A DNA stretch of 64,000 nt from Streptomyces mashuensis (GCF_014654785.1 NZ_BNBD01000011.1:62001-126000), one strand, 5' to 3'. Numbered from the stretch's first letter, positions 8,190-18,379 are shown. Translations and numbers: made by a program. The notes: generated by a model from the sequence alone, not told the origin.

Positions 8190-8546
8190 TCAGCCCGCGG
8201 CGGCGATACGGGTCGCGCGCTGGAGCTCGGCCTCCCGGCGACGGCGCCGGGCCAGCACCACGCGGCGCTCGGCCGCGGTCAGCCCACCCCACACCCCGTA
8301 GGGCTCGGGCTGCAACAGCGCGTGCTCCCGGCACTCGACCATCACGGGGCAACGCGCACAGACACGTTTGGCCGCCTCTTCCCGGGAAAGACGTGCGGCC
8401 GTCGGTTCCTTTGACGGTGCGAAGAAGAGCCCGGCTTCATCCCGGCGGCACACCGCCTCCGAATGCCAGGGCCCGGCCTGTTCCCGGGAGGAAATCCTCG
8501 GGGACGGTACGGCGGCATCCTGCAGGGGCTGATGCGGTAGCAGCAC
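8190..8546 (-). CDS. WhiB-family Fe-S transcriptional regulator
   Basis: WhiB-like (Wbl) proteins bind a [4Fe-4S] cluster and act with sigma factors as redox-sensitive regulators in actinobacteria. The 118-residue product has the four cluster cysteines Cys33, Cys63, Cys66 and Cys72 (the last three as CARCPVMVEC), the GVWGG turn at residues 84-88, and a basic C-terminal AERRVVLARRRRR stretch that contacts DNA or sigma. The glpX-side context suggests the WblI-type paralogue, but I cannot fix the subtype from sequence alone. Confidence 0.92.
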   Translation of the reverse strand: MLLPHQPLQDAAVPSPRISSREQAGPWHSEAVCRRDEAGLFFAPSKEPTAARLSREEAAKRVCARCPVMVECREHALLQPEPYGVWGGLTAAERRVVLARRRRREAELQRATRIAAAG

Positions 8547-8765
8547 GGTCTACTCCTGACGACGGCTTTGCTTGGCCGATTGAGTCACCTTTGCCCGCCT
8601 CGGCGCGCACGGCCATTCGCACCCGCAGCCGTACGAGAGACGATGCACCAAGCTTTACCCGCTGTGCGCGAGCTTATTCACACCGTTGCCATGAGTGGAA
8701 TGGCGCCGAGCGCCGCGGCCGCCCGGCCGGCCCCGCCGTCCGTCAGTCGTATCGCCTGCCGTCCG

Positions 8766-9521
8766 TCAGCGGGCCGCGAGCAGGTTCTTCAGCCGCTTGC
8801 CGCGCCGGGGTTTGGCCTCCACGCCGCCGAAGAGGGCGTAGCCCGTGACGACAACGACCGGCGCGTCCGGGTCGTCCGCCTCGTTCGTGCGCACGTCGAA
8901 GCCGCCGAAGATGCCCGTACCCGCGCCCCGCACCGTGACGTTTTCCGGAAGCTTGATTTCTGCACCGCCGAAGAGAACGTTCGCATTGATGACGATCTCG
9001 CGGTGCTCGAATATGGCCTCGGTCAGGTCGATCTCCACGCCGCCGAACAGCGCGAACGCGTTGATCGTGGGCCCGGGGCGCCAGCGCCCGCGACGCACCG
9101 CCCCGCCGAAAACGGCGGCGAGATTCTCGCTCCGGCTCACACCGGGGCGCATCGAGGCGTCGTCCGGGCGCACGGTGGCGCGGCTGCCGGCGGCCGGGCC
9201 CGCGGTCGCGCCGGCGGGCAGGTCGCTCACGAGGCGCTGGAGCTCGGCGTGGGTGCGCGCCTCGTAGACCGCGCCGATCCGCTCGGCATGCTCGTCGGCG
9301 GTGAGCCGGCCCTCGGCCAGCGCCTCGCGCAGGATGCCGGCGACCTGGTCGCGGTCGGCGTCGGAGGCCCGCAGCGCGGGCCGGCCGGCGGCCGCCCCGG
9401 CCGCCGTGTCCTTGGTCAGCGACACCCGGTCGTCCGGGGTGCCGGGAACGGTGCCGGGAACGGTGTCAGGAGTGGTTCCGGTGGGGGTCCCAGTGGTGGT
9501 GCCAGTCGTCGAGTCGTCCAC
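8766..9521 (-). CDS. DUF1707 and LiaF-like C-terminal domain protein
   Basis: The protein has about 251 residues. A Thr/Gly/Pro-rich N-terminus is followed by a DUF1707 domain (about residues 50-105, with LRASDADRDQVAGIL and GRLTADEHAERIGAVYEA). A beta-solenoid-like region with repeated FGG turns follows (AVFGG, ALFGGVEIDL, VLFGGAEIKL, GIFGGFDV, ALFGGVEAK), as in the LiaF C-terminal/cell-wall-active antibiotic response family. There is no transmembrane segment. GTG 9521 is the likely start; a TTG at 9626 would extend it by 35 residues into the promoter region. DUF1707 is a widespread actinobacterial domain, often next to envelope-sensing modules. The function is unknown. Confidence 0.75.
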   Translation of the reverse strand: MDDSTTGTTTGTPTGTTPDTVPGTVPGTPDDRVSLTKDTAAGAAAGRPALRASDADRDQVAGILREALAEGRLTADEHAERIGAVYEARTHAELQRLVSDLPAGATAGPAAGSRATVRPDDASMRPGVSRSENLAAVFGGAVRRGRWRPGPTINAFALFGGVEIDLTEAIFEHREIVINANVLFGGAEIKLPENVTVRGAGTGIFGGFDVRTNEADDPDAPVVVVTGYALFGGVEAKPRRGKRLKNLLAAR

Positions 9522-9722
9522 ACCAGCAGCGTAGGGAGACGCGATAGCTCGCGACAGGTCCGCCGACCCTGAGATGTCCCGGAGATGCCCCCGAGCCGAC
9601 CCCGAAAGCCGGCCTCCGACCCGCAAGTGAGTCCTACCTCACCTGCTGCACCGGTCCTCCGGGTTTTAGGCTGTTTCAGCGCCGCCGCCGATGCCGGCGC
9701 ACAGTCGTCTGCCGAGTGAGGA

Positions 9723-11402
<1,680 letters not shown>

Positions 11403-11413
11403 GGAACCACGCA

Positions 11414-11454
11414 GCAGGTCCTGGGCCCGCCGCGCGGGCGCGCCCAGGACCTGC
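11414..11454. terminator. Bidirectional hairpin between fumarase and lipase-like gene
   Basis: GCAGGTCCTGGGC (11414-11426) pairs with 11442-11454; the interior is GC-rich and can extend the stem. It lies between the convergent class I fumarase and SGNH hydrolase genes. The downstream edge (CAACCTTTACG) overlaps the start of the convergent gene's stop region. Confidence 0.7.
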
Positions 11455-11459
11455 AACCT

Positions 11460-12986
11460 TTACGCGAACCGCTGGTTCGCCGACCCGTCGCACTTCTGCA
11501 GGCGCACCGGCTCCTTGGCGCCCGCCAGTGTCAGGCACAGCTCCTGCGCCGCCGCCGGCCGCAGCGTGTCACCGCTGCGCGTGAAGCGCTGGTTGGTGCC
11601 GCCGTGGCAGTTCCACAGCGTCACCGCCGTGCCGGCCGCGTACGAGCCGCCCGGTACGTCCACGCACCGGTCGTGGGTGAGCGCGGCGTGCACCGCGCCG
11701 CCCTTGGGATCGAACCACCACTGCTGGTTGCGGTTGCCGGTGCAGTCCCAGCCGCCGATCTCCGTGCCGTTGGCGCTGTCCGCGCCGTAGGCGTCGACGC
11801 AGGTGCCGGTCGCCGCGTTCTTCAGCGGGCGGAAGGCGTCGTCCCAGGCGCCCTCGCGCAGCACGGGGCTGCCGGTGCTCGCCGGGTCGGCGCAGCCGGC
11901 CTCGCGGGCGGAGGAGGCGTAGAACTGGGTGAGGCAGGACGCGAAGGCGCCGTGCCCGGCCCGGTTGGGGTGGAAGGACTGCCGGACGGAGTTGGAGTCC
12001 GGCGGGACCGGGTTGCTCAGCTCGATCCACAGGCCGCGGGCCCAGGTCTGCTCCATGCAGACCTCGTGGCCGTGGAAGAGGCGCGAGTTGTCGAGGAAGT
12101 ACGCGCCGGTGCGGCGGGCGGCTTCGCGCATGCCGCGTTCGAACAGGGGCACGGCCTGGTTGCGGCCCCAGGCGGCGTCGGAGGTGTAGCCGACGCAGCC
12201 GCCGGGGATCTTGCCGGGGAAGTCGGGGTTGTCCTCGATGTCGGGCCCGATGGGGCTGGGGTAGCCCATGACCACGAGCTTGTAGTCGGTGTCGGCGTAG
12301 CCGGCGCCGCGCATCACGGTGCGCAGGTCGCGCACGGTCTGCTCGACCTTGGGCACGAGCCCGTCGACGCGTGCCTGCCAGCCGGGGGCGTACTTGGGCT
12401 CGCAGGTGCCCTGGAGCGTGAGGTAGCGGGTGACGCAGTCGGTCATCACCGGGCCGAACTGGAGGTCGTCGTTGGCGCCGGCGACGAGCAGCACCATCTT
12501 CACACGCGTGTTGCGGGCCTTCACGGCGAGGGCGTCGCTCTGCACGAGTTCGTCGGTGTACTGCTTGCTGCCGCCGATGCGGATGTTGCCGGTGGCGGCG
12601 CCGGAGCAGGCGACGTTGTAGGTGACGTCGGCGGGGATGGCGGTGCGGTGGATCGCGGCGTCGGGCGAGCGGTGGCACCAGTTGGCGGGGCCGTCCGTGC
12701 CCGGTTCGTAGGTGCCCACGCCCTCGCCGGATATCTCGCTGTCGCCGAGGGAGACGAGGGAGGTCTTGCGCTCGGCGAGGGGGCGCTCGGCGGCGTCGCC
12801 GTAGAGCCGGACCGCCTCGGCCGCCCGCAGCTTCTCCAGCTCGGGCGGTAAGGGGGTCGAGGCGGTGGTGGTACGGGCTGCGGGTGCGGCGGCCGCGGGC
12901 GGGCCGGTGACCGCGGTGCCGCCGAGGGCGGCGGCGACGGCGGCCACGGCGGCGAGGGCACAGCGCAGGGTGGGTCTGCGTGTCAA
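11460..12986 (-). CDS. Secreted SGNH hydrolase with ricin-type lectin domain
   Basis: This 508-residue exported enzyme is probably an esterase or lipase acting on extracellular polymers. It has a signal peptide (residues 1-37, Arg-rich then Ala-rich, ending near AAAAPAA). The SGNH domain spans about 75-355, with the nucleophile Ser83 in LGDSEISGEG, Gly/Asn blocks SGAATGN and AGANDD (Asn172), and the C-terminal SFHPNRAGH with the catalytic His. A ricin B/CBM13 region (about 385-508) follows with three QxW/QxF repeats (NQQWWF, NQRFT, NQRFA). The start is TTG 12986, chosen because GGAGG lies 6 nt before it. It is divergent from fumC. Confidence 0.85.
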   Translation of the reverse strand: MTRRPTLRCALAAVAAVAAALGGTAVTGPPAAAAPAARTTTASTPLPPELEKLRAAEAVRLYGDAAERPLAERKTSLVSLGDSEISGEGVGTYEPGTDGPANWCHRSPDAAIHRTAIPADVTYNVACSGAATGNIRIGGSKQYTDELVQSDALAVKARNTRVKMVLLVAGANDDLQFGPVMTDCVTRYLTLQGTCEPKYAPGWQARVDGLVPKVEQTVRDLRTVMRGAGYADTDYKLVVMGYPSPIGPDIEDNPDFPGKIPGGCVGYTSDAAWGRNQAVPLFERGMREAARRTGAYFLDNSRLFHGHEVCMEQTWARGLWIELSNPVPPDSNSVRQSFHPNRAGHGAFASCLTQFYASSAREAGCADPASTGSPVLREGAWDDAFRPLKNAATGTCVDAYGADSANGTEIGGWDCTGNRNQQWWFDPKGGAVHAALTHDRCVDVPGGSYAAGTAVTLWNCHGGTNQRFTRSGDTLRPAAAQELCLTLAGAKEPVRLQKCDGSANQRFA

Positions 12987-13010
12987 AGGGAGCCTCCCCG
13001 GGTTCAGTTG

Positions 13011-13037
13011 TTACTCGCGGTATTTACTCGGAAGTAA
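13011..13037. promoter_or_regulatory. Direct and inverted TTACTCG motifs in a divergent promoter region
   Basis: TTACTCG occurs at 13011 and again at 13024, 13 bp apart. The second copy forms the inverted repeat TTACTCGGAAGTAA (13024-13037; 5-bp arms). It sits in the AT-richer 110-bp gap between the SGNH hydrolase and fumC starts and could be a TetR- or GntR-type operator. No regulator is identified. Confidence 0.35.
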
Positions 13038-13097
13038 GGAGTTTTGGGAACACGGGGAACGAGACAAACGCTCTGGGGTTCAGGAGGTAGTGAGACG

Positions 13098-14504
13098 ATG
13101 ACCGAGAGCACGGCGGGCAGTACGCAGTACCGCATCGAGCACGACTCGATGGGGGAGGTCCGGGTCCCGGCGCACGCCAAGTGGCGTGCGCAGACGCAGC
13201 GGGCCGTGGAGAACTTCCCGGTGAGCGGTCAGCGCCTGGAGCGCGCGCACATCGAGGCGCTGGCCCGTATCAAGGCGGCGGCGGCGAAGGTGAACGCCGG
13301 GCTGGGCGTGATCGACGAGGAGCTGGCGGCGGCGGTCGTCTCGGCCGCCGAGGAGGTCGCGGAGGGCCGCTGGGACGACCACTTCCCGGTGGACGTCTTC
13401 CAGACCGGCTCCGGCACGTCCTCGAACATGAACGCCAACGAGGTCGTCGCCACCCTCGCCACCGAGCGGCTGGGCCGGGAGGTGCACCCCAACGACCACG
13501 TCAACGCCAGCCAGTCGTCCAACGACGTGTTCCCCTCGTCCATCCACATCGCCGCGACGGCCGCCGTCACCCGCGACCTGATGCCCGCCCTGGAGCACCT
13601 GGCCGCCGCGCTGGAGCGCAAGGCGGAGGAGTTCGCCGAGGTCGTCAAGTCCGGCCGGACGCACCTGATGGACGCCACGCCCGTGACGCTGGGCCAGGAG
13701 TTCGGCGGCTACGCGGCGCAGGTGCGGTACGGCGTGGAGCGGCTGCGCTCGGCGCTGCCGCGGCTGGCGGAGCTCCCGCTGGGCGGTACGGCGGTGGGGA
13801 CGGGCATCAACACCCCGCCCGGTTTCGCGCCGGCGGTCATCGCCGAGGTCGCGCGGGCCACGGGGCTGCCGCTGACGGAGGCGCGCGACCACTTCGAGGC
13901 GCAGGGCGCGCGGGACGGCCTGGTGGAGACCAGCGGTCAGCTGCGGACGATCGCCGTGGGCCTGACGAAGATCGCCAACGATCTGCGCTGGATGGGCTCG
14001 GGCCCGCGCACCGGCCTGGCCGAGATCAGCATCCCGGACCTCCAGCCGGGCTCGTCCATCATGCCGGGGAAGGTCAACCCGGTGGTGTGCGAGGCGGTTC
14101 TGATGGTGGCGGCGCAGGTCACGGGGAACGACGCGACGATCGCCACGGCCGGCGCGGCGGGCAACTTCGAGCTCAACGTCATGCTGCCGGTGATGGCGAA
14201 GAACCTGCTGGAGTCGGTCCGGCTGCTGGCCAACGCCGCGCGGCTGCTGGCCGACCGCACGGTCGACGGCATCACCGCCAACGTGGACCGGGCCCGGGAG
14301 TACGCCGAGTCGTCGCCGTCGGTGGTCACCCCGCTCAACCGGTACATCGGCTACGAGGAGGCCGCGAAGGTGGCCAAGAAGTCCCTTGCCGAGCGGAAGA
14401 CCATCCGCCAGGTGGTGCTGGAGGGCGGCTACGTCGAGCGCGGGCTGCTGACGGCCGAGCAGCTGGACGAGGCGCTGGACGTGCTCCGCATGACCCGCCC
14501 CTGA
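13098..14504 (+). CDS. fumC: Class II fumarate hydratase
   Basis: FumC is the oxygen-stable, cluster-free homotetrameric fumarase of the TCA cycle. The 468-residue product has the superfamily signature GSSIMPGKVNPV, the substrate motifs TGSGTSSNMNANEV and VNASQSSNDVFPSS, and SGRTHLMDATPVTLGQEF. The start is ATG 13098 with a strong AGGAGGT at 13082-13088. The stop codon is embedded in an 11-bp tandem repeat. Having both fumarase classes allows a switch between iron-dependent and iron-independent enzymes, but regulation is not shown by the sequence. Confidence 0.97.
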   Translation: MTESTAGSTQYRIEHDSMGEVRVPAHAKWRAQTQRAVENFPVSGQRLERAHIEALARIKAAAAKVNAGLGVIDEELAAAVVSAAEEVAEGRWDDHFPVDVFQTGSGTSSNMNANEVVATLATERLGREVHPNDHVNASQSSNDVFPSSIHIAATAAVTRDLMPALEHLAAALERKAEEFAEVVKSGRTHLMDATPVTLGQEFGGYAAQVRYGVERLRSALPRLAELPLGGTAVGTGINTPPGFAPAVIAEVARATGLPLTEARDHFEAQGARDGLVETSGQLRTIAVGLTKIANDLRWMGSGPRTGLAEISIPDLQPGSSIMPGKVNPVVCEAVLMVAAQVTGNDATIATAGAAGNFELNVMLPVMAKNLLESVRLLANAARLLADRTVDGITANVDRAREYAESSPSVVTPLNRYIGYEEAAKVAKKSLAERKTIRQVVLEGGYVERGLLTAEQLDEALDVLRMTRP

Positions 14505-14523
14505 GCCGCTCCTGACCCGCCCC
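14491..14523 (+). repeat. 11-bp tandem repeat spanning the fumC stop codon
   Basis: Three units follow each other: TGACCCGCCCC (14491-14501), TGAGCCGCTCC (14502-14512) and TGACCCGCCCC (14513-14523), then a partial TGACCCC. The fumC stop TGA (14502-14504) begins unit 2. Because the unit is 11 bp, the TGAs fall in different frames. Replication slippage is the simplest explanation. Confidence 0.85.
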
Positions 14524-14597
14524 TGACCCCGCGGGCGCCGCCGCCCCCGCCCCCGTGCCCCCGCCTGGACCAGACCTTTTGCGGCGCACGTCACGGC

Positions 14598-14614
14598 GCC
14601 CGCCACGGGCGGGC
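14598..14614 (+). terminator. Short hairpin after fumC
   Basis: GCCCGCC (14598-14604) and GGCGGGC (14608-14614) form a 7-bp stem with a 3-nt loop, 16 bp before the DUF402 start. It could end fumC or act in the 5' leader of the next gene. Confidence 0.4.
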
Positions 14615-14629
14615 ACCTAAGATCTGCGC

Positions 14630-15319
14630 ATGGCAGAGCGGACGACGGACACCACGGGCACGGCAGGCGGCGGCTCCCCCTGGGCGCCGGGCGACCACAT
14701 CCTCTGGCGGTATCGCGGCAACGCCACCGACCGGGTGCACATCTGCCGGCCCGTCACCGTCGTCCAGGACACCGCCGACCTGCTGGCCGTCTGGGTCGCC
14801 CCCGGCACCGACTGCGTCAAACCGCTGCTCGCCGACGGCACGCCGCTCCACCGCGAGCCGCTCGCCACCCGCTACACCAAGCCGCGCACCACCACGGTGG
14901 CCCGCTGGGCGGGCACCGGCGTGCTCAAGCTGGCCCGGCCCGGCGACCCGTGGTCGGTGTGGCTGTTCTGGGACGACGACTGGGCCTTCCGCAACTGGTA
15001 CGTCAACCTCGAGGAGCCGCTGACCCGCTGGTCCGGCGGTGTCGACTCCGAGGACCACTTCCTCGACATCGCCGTCTTCCCCGACCGCCGCTGGGAGTGG
15101 AAGGACGAGGACGAGTTCGCACAGGCCCAGCGCGCCGGGCTGATGACCGCCGGCCAGGCCGAGCGGGTACGGGCCGCCGGGCGCTCGGCCGTGGAGCTCA
15201 TCGAGGCGTGGGGCGCGCCCTTCACCGCCGGCTGGGAGCGCTGGCGCCCCGACCCGGCGTGGACGGTGCCGGCCCTGCCCGGCGACTGGGACCGCACCCC
15301 GGCGCCGCTGGGGGCGTGA
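14630..15319 (+). CDS. DUF402-domain protein (FomD-like)
   Basis: The protein is 229 residues long and soluble. The N-terminal half includes HILWRYRGNATDRVHICRPVTVVQD. The C-terminal DUF402 core contains WSVWLFWDDDWAFRNWYVNLE, then VDSEDHFLDIAVFPDRRWEWKDEDEFA, with the acidic and aromatic residues (Asp, Trp, Tyr, Asn, Lys) that bind divalent metal and nucleotide in the FomD family. FomD-type enzymes hydrolyse cytidylyl phosphonates, and other members are nucleoside phosphatases; the substrate here is unknown. It lies 125 bp after fumC. Start ATG 14630 matches the family length. Confidence 0.75.
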   Translation: MAERTTDTTGTAGGGSPWAPGDHILWRYRGNATDRVHICRPVTVVQDTADLLAVWVAPGTDCVKPLLADGTPLHREPLATRYTKPRTTTVARWAGTGVLKLARPGDPWSVWLFWDDDWAFRNWYVNLEEPLTRWSGGVDSEDHFLDIAVFPDRRWEWKDEDEFAQAQRAGLMTAGQAERVRAAGRSAVELIEAWGAPFTAGWERWRPDPAWTVPALPGDWDRTPAPLGA

Positions 15320-15389
15320 AGCGGACGCCGATGGTGGTTGCCGGGTCCCCGAGCGCCGACCGTAGGATCGGGCTTCGCGATACTGCACA

Positions 15390-15422
15390 GCACGGCAACT
15401 GCACGGCAACGGCACGGCATGC
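15390..15422 (+). repeat. 11-bp tandem repeat in the methyltransferase leader
   Basis: GCACGGCAACT (15390-15400), GCACGGCAACG (15401-15411) and GCACGGCATGC (15412-15422) are three adjacent copies; a further GCACGGCA lies at about 15431. A GATACT hexamer just upstream (15379-15384) could be a -10 element, placing the repeats in the transcript leader. Confidence 0.7.
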
Positions 15423-15490
15423 CACAACGGGCACGGCACTACGGCGCGGCGCAAACGGACAGACAGTCAGGTCACAGGAAGGGCGGAGCC

Positions 15491-16165
15491 GTGAGCGGTG
15501 ACGACCAGCGGGACTACGACGGCTACGCCCGGTTAGGGCTGGACCGCAGCGGTCAGGCCGAGGCGTTCGACGCCATCGGCAACCGCTACGACGAGGCCTT
15601 CCCGCACAAGGAGGGCCAGCTCGCGGCCGGTGCCTGGCTGGCGGAGTCGCTGCCCCCCGGCTCGCGCGTCCTCGACGTGGGCTGCGGCACCGGGCTGCCG
15701 ACGGCCCGTCAGCTGATCGATGCCGGGCACGAGGTGACCGGCATCGACCTCTCCCACGGCATGCTGGAGCTCGCCCGGGCCAACGTCCCGGAGGCCACGT
15801 TCCACGCCGGGGACCTCGCCGGGCTGCGCGACGGCCGGCTCGGCACGTTCGACGGCGTGACCGCCTTCTTCGCCCTGCTGATGCTGCCGCGCCCCGAGAT
15901 CCCGTACGCGCTGCGCATGCTGCACGGCCTGCTCAGACCCGGGGGCCTGCTGGCCCTGTCGATGGTCGAGGCCGACGTCGACGACTTCTCCATGCCGTTC
16001 CTCGGCCACACGATCCGGGTATCGGGATATCTGCGGGACGAATTGCGCCAGGTCGTGCGCGACGCGGGATTCGACATCGCCGGGGAGAGCTCGCTGGCGT
16101 ACGCCCCGGCGAGCACGGACGTCCCACCCGAGATCCAGATCTTTCTCAACCTGCGCCGCGCCTGA
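15491..16165 (+). CDS. Class I SAM-dependent methyltransferase
   Basis: The product is 224 residues with a Rossmann-like methyltransferase fold. Motif I is VLDVGCGTGLPTARQL (about residues 56-71), followed by the acidic residue in VTGIDLSHGML and the post-I segment FDGVTAFFALLML. The N-terminal YDGYARLGLDRSGQAEAFD and YDEAFPHKEGQ resemble small-molecule or quinone methyltransferases. I start at GTG 15491 after a GGAAGGGCGGAG ribosome-binding site. Earlier codons in the same frame run through the repeat-rich leader. The substrate is unknown. Confidence 0.82.
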   Translation: MSGDDQRDYDGYARLGLDRSGQAEAFDAIGNRYDEAFPHKEGQLAAGAWLAESLPPGSRVLDVGCGTGLPTARQLIDAGHEVTGIDLSHGMLELARANVPEATFHAGDLAGLRDGRLGTFDGVTAFFALLMLPRPEIPYALRMLHGLLRPGGLLALSMVEADVDDFSMPFLGHTIRVSGYLRDELRQVVRDAGFDIAGESSLAYAPASTDVPPEIQIFLNLRRA

Positions 16166-16216
16166 CGCTCGTGCGCCCCTGCCGGGCGCACGGCCCCGAC
16201 GGATGGAACCCCACGC

Positions 16217-18235
16217 GTGACGGAGCACCCCAACTCCAGCGGAAGACACCGGACGGCCGGCGGCGACGCCCCCGGCCTCGAGGGCAAGGCCCACCCGTGC
16301 GCCGCCGAGCCGCCTGCGACGGGCGACGGCGCCCCGCACGGCACCGTCGCCCGTGACCGTGCCGAGGCGGCCGGGGCGGAGCCGCAGGGCCACCCGTGTG
16401 CCGCCGCACCCGCCATCCCGCCGCAGCGGCGGGACGCCACCGCCGCCGCACAGGCCGCCGGTGGCGCCGGCACGCCCGGCGGCACGGACGGCACCCCGCC
16501 CGGGGGCGGCGGCCCCGGCGGGGGCGCGCCCGGCCGGGCCGGCGAGCGGCTGCGGTTCGTCGGCGCCGCCACGCGCCGCATCGCGCGCGGCATCGACCTG
16601 GACGAGATCGTGCTCGGCCTGTGCCGGGCGACCGTGCCCACGTTCGCCGACGCCATCCTCGTCTACCTCCGCGACCCGCTGCCCGTCGGCGACGAGCGGC
16701 CGGTGGGCCCGGTCGTGCTGCGGCTGCGCCGCACCGACCGGCTGCCCGACCGGGAGGACGTCGAGGGCGGCGCCCCGGAGCGGCCCGACCCGGCGCCGGA
16801 GCTGGCCGTCGCGGCGGCCGAGCGGTGCGAGGTGCGGATAGGCGGGCCGCTCGCGGAGGTGCTGCGCGGGGTCCGGCCGGTGTTCGGGGACTCCTCCGCC
16901 GCGCGGGCGGCCCTGCCGGAACTGCTGGGCGAGGGCCGCGACGTGCCGCTGGCCCGGCGCACCGTCCTCGCCCCGCTGCGCGGCCGGCGCCGCGTGATCG
17001 GCGCCGCCGTGTTCGTACGCCGCCAGGACCGGCAGCCGTTCGAGGCCGACGACCTGCTGGTGGCCGCGCAGCTGGCCACGCACACGGCGCTGGGCGTGGA
17101 CAAGGCGGTGCTCTACGGCCGTGAGGTGTACATCGCCGACGAGCTCCAGCGCACCATGCTGCCCGACTCCCTGCCGCAGCCCACCGGCGTACGGCTGGCG
17201 AGCCGCTACCTGCCGGCCGCGGAGACGGCCCGGGTCGGCGGCGACTGGTACGACGCGATCCCGCTGCCGGGCAACCGGGTCGCGCTGGTGGTCGGCGACG
17301 TGATGGGCCACTCGATGACCTCGGCCGCCATCATGGGCCAGCTCCGTACGACGGCGCAGACGCTGGCCGGCCTGGACCTGCCGCCGCAGGAGGTGCTGCA
17401 CCACCTCGACGAGCAGGCGCAGCGGCTGGGCAGCGACCGCATGGCCACGTGCCTGTACGCGGTGTACGACCCGGTGGCGCACCGCATCGTCATCGCCAAC
17501 GCGGGCCATCCGCCGCCGGTGCTGCTGCACCGCGGCGGCCGGGCCGAGGTGCTGCGGGTGCCGCCCGGGGCGCCGATCGGCGTGGGCGGGGTGGACTTCG
17601 AGGCGGTGGAGCTGGACGCGCCGGCCGGGGCCACGCTGCTGCTGTACACCGACGGGCTGGTGGAGTCGCGGATACGGGACGTGTGGACGGGCATAGAGCA
17701 GCTGCGCGAGCGGCTGACGGAGACGGCCCGGCTGACGGGCCCCAACCCGCCGCCGCTGGAGCCGCTCTGCGACGAGGTGCTGGGCATGCTCGGGCCGGGC
17801 GACCGGGACGACGACATCGCGCTGCTGGCCGCGCGCTTCGAGGGCATCGCGCCGAGCGACGTGGCGTACTGGTTCCTGGAGCCGCGCCCGCAGACGGCCC
17901 GGCAGGCCCGCCGGCTGGCCCGCCGGGCGCTGACGCGCTGGGGCCTGGAGGAGCTGTCGGACCCGGTGGAGCTGCTGGTGAGCGAGGTGGTCACGAACGC
18001 GGTGCGATACGCGGAGCGGCCGGTGACGCTGCGGCTGCTGCGCACGGACGTGCTGCGCTGCGAGGTGGGGGACGACGTGCCGCAGCTGCCGCGGCTGCGG
18101 CAGGCGCGGCCCTCGGACGAGGGCGGCCGCGGCCTGTACCTGGTGAACAAGGTGGCCCGGCGGTGGGGCGCGACCCGGCTGAGCACGGGGAAGGTGGTGT
18201 GGTTCGAGCTGGGGCTGCCGGCGCGGGGCCGCTGA
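16217..18235 (+). CDS. GAF-PP2C (SpoIIE-type) phosphatase with C-terminal HATPase anti-sigma domain
   Basis: This 672-residue multidomain regulator likely acts in sigma-factor partner switching. Residues 1-110 are disordered and Ala/Gly/Pro-rich, with a duplicated HPCAAE/HPCAAA motif near positions 26 and 60. A GAF-like sensor follows (about 115-300). The PP2C/SpoIIE phosphatase domain (about 315-545) carries RVGGDWYDAIPL, VGDVMGHSMTSAA and the C-terminal DRDDDIALLAARF. A GHKL ATPase of the RsbW type (about 550-670) has ELLVSEVVTNAVRYA and GRGLYLVNKVARRWG. Phosphatase and kinase halves in one protein could act oppositely on an anti-sigma antagonist. The start is GTG 16217. Confidence 0.88.
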   Translation: MTEHPNSSGRHRTAGGDAPGLEGKAHPCAAEPPATGDGAPHGTVARDRAEAAGAEPQGHPCAAAPAIPPQRRDATAAAQAAGGAGTPGGTDGTPPGGGGPGGGAPGRAGERLRFVGAATRRIARGIDLDEIVLGLCRATVPTFADAILVYLRDPLPVGDERPVGPVVLRLRRTDRLPDREDVEGGAPERPDPAPELAVAAAERCEVRIGGPLAEVLRGVRPVFGDSSAARAALPELLGEGRDVPLARRTVLAPLRGRRRVIGAAVFVRRQDRQPFEADDLLVAAQLATHTALGVDKAVLYGREVYIADELQRTMLPDSLPQPTGVRLASRYLPAAETARVGGDWYDAIPLPGNRVALVVGDVMGHSMTSAAIMGQLRTTAQTLAGLDLPPQEVLHHLDEQAQRLGSDRMATCLYAVYDPVAHRIVIANAGHPPPVLLHRGGRAEVLRVPPGAPIGVGGVDFEAVELDAPAGATLLLYTDGLVESRIRDVWTGIEQLRERLTETARLTGPNPPPLEPLCDEVLGMLGPGDRDDDIALLAARFEGIAPSDVAYWFLEPRPQTARQARRLARRALTRWGLEELSDPVELLVSEVVTNAVRYAERPVTLRLLRTDVLRCEVGDDVPQLPRLRQARPSDEGGRGLYLVNKVARRWGATRLSTGKVVWFELGLPARGR

Positions 18236-18333
18236 GGCGACGGGTGGGTGGTGGTGCGGTGGCGGTGGTGCGGCGGAAATCCGGCCAGTGTCCGAGGGCC
18301 TGTTGCCGACGGTGTGTCGGGGCGCTTCACTGA

Positions 18334-18363
18334 CGCTTGTCCTCGCATGTCTTCGCTTGTCTT
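18334..18363 (+). repeat. 10-bp tandem repeat just upstream of catalase
   Basis: CGCTTGTCCT (18334-18343), CGCATGTCTT (18344-18353) and CGCTTGTCTT (18354-18363) are tandem copies, followed by CGCTTGGG, which runs into the GGGAGG ribosome-binding site at 18369-18374. The array is in the leader or promoter of the catalase gene. Confidence 0.75.
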
Positions 18364-18379
18364 CGCTTGGGAGGCGTCC

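Noticed and set aside
8640..8700. A SigB/SigH-type promoter (GNNT-N15-GGGTAA) upstream of the WhiB-family gene on the minus strand
   Set aside because: The match is weak at the last position and the motif is short enough to occur by chance in this sequence.
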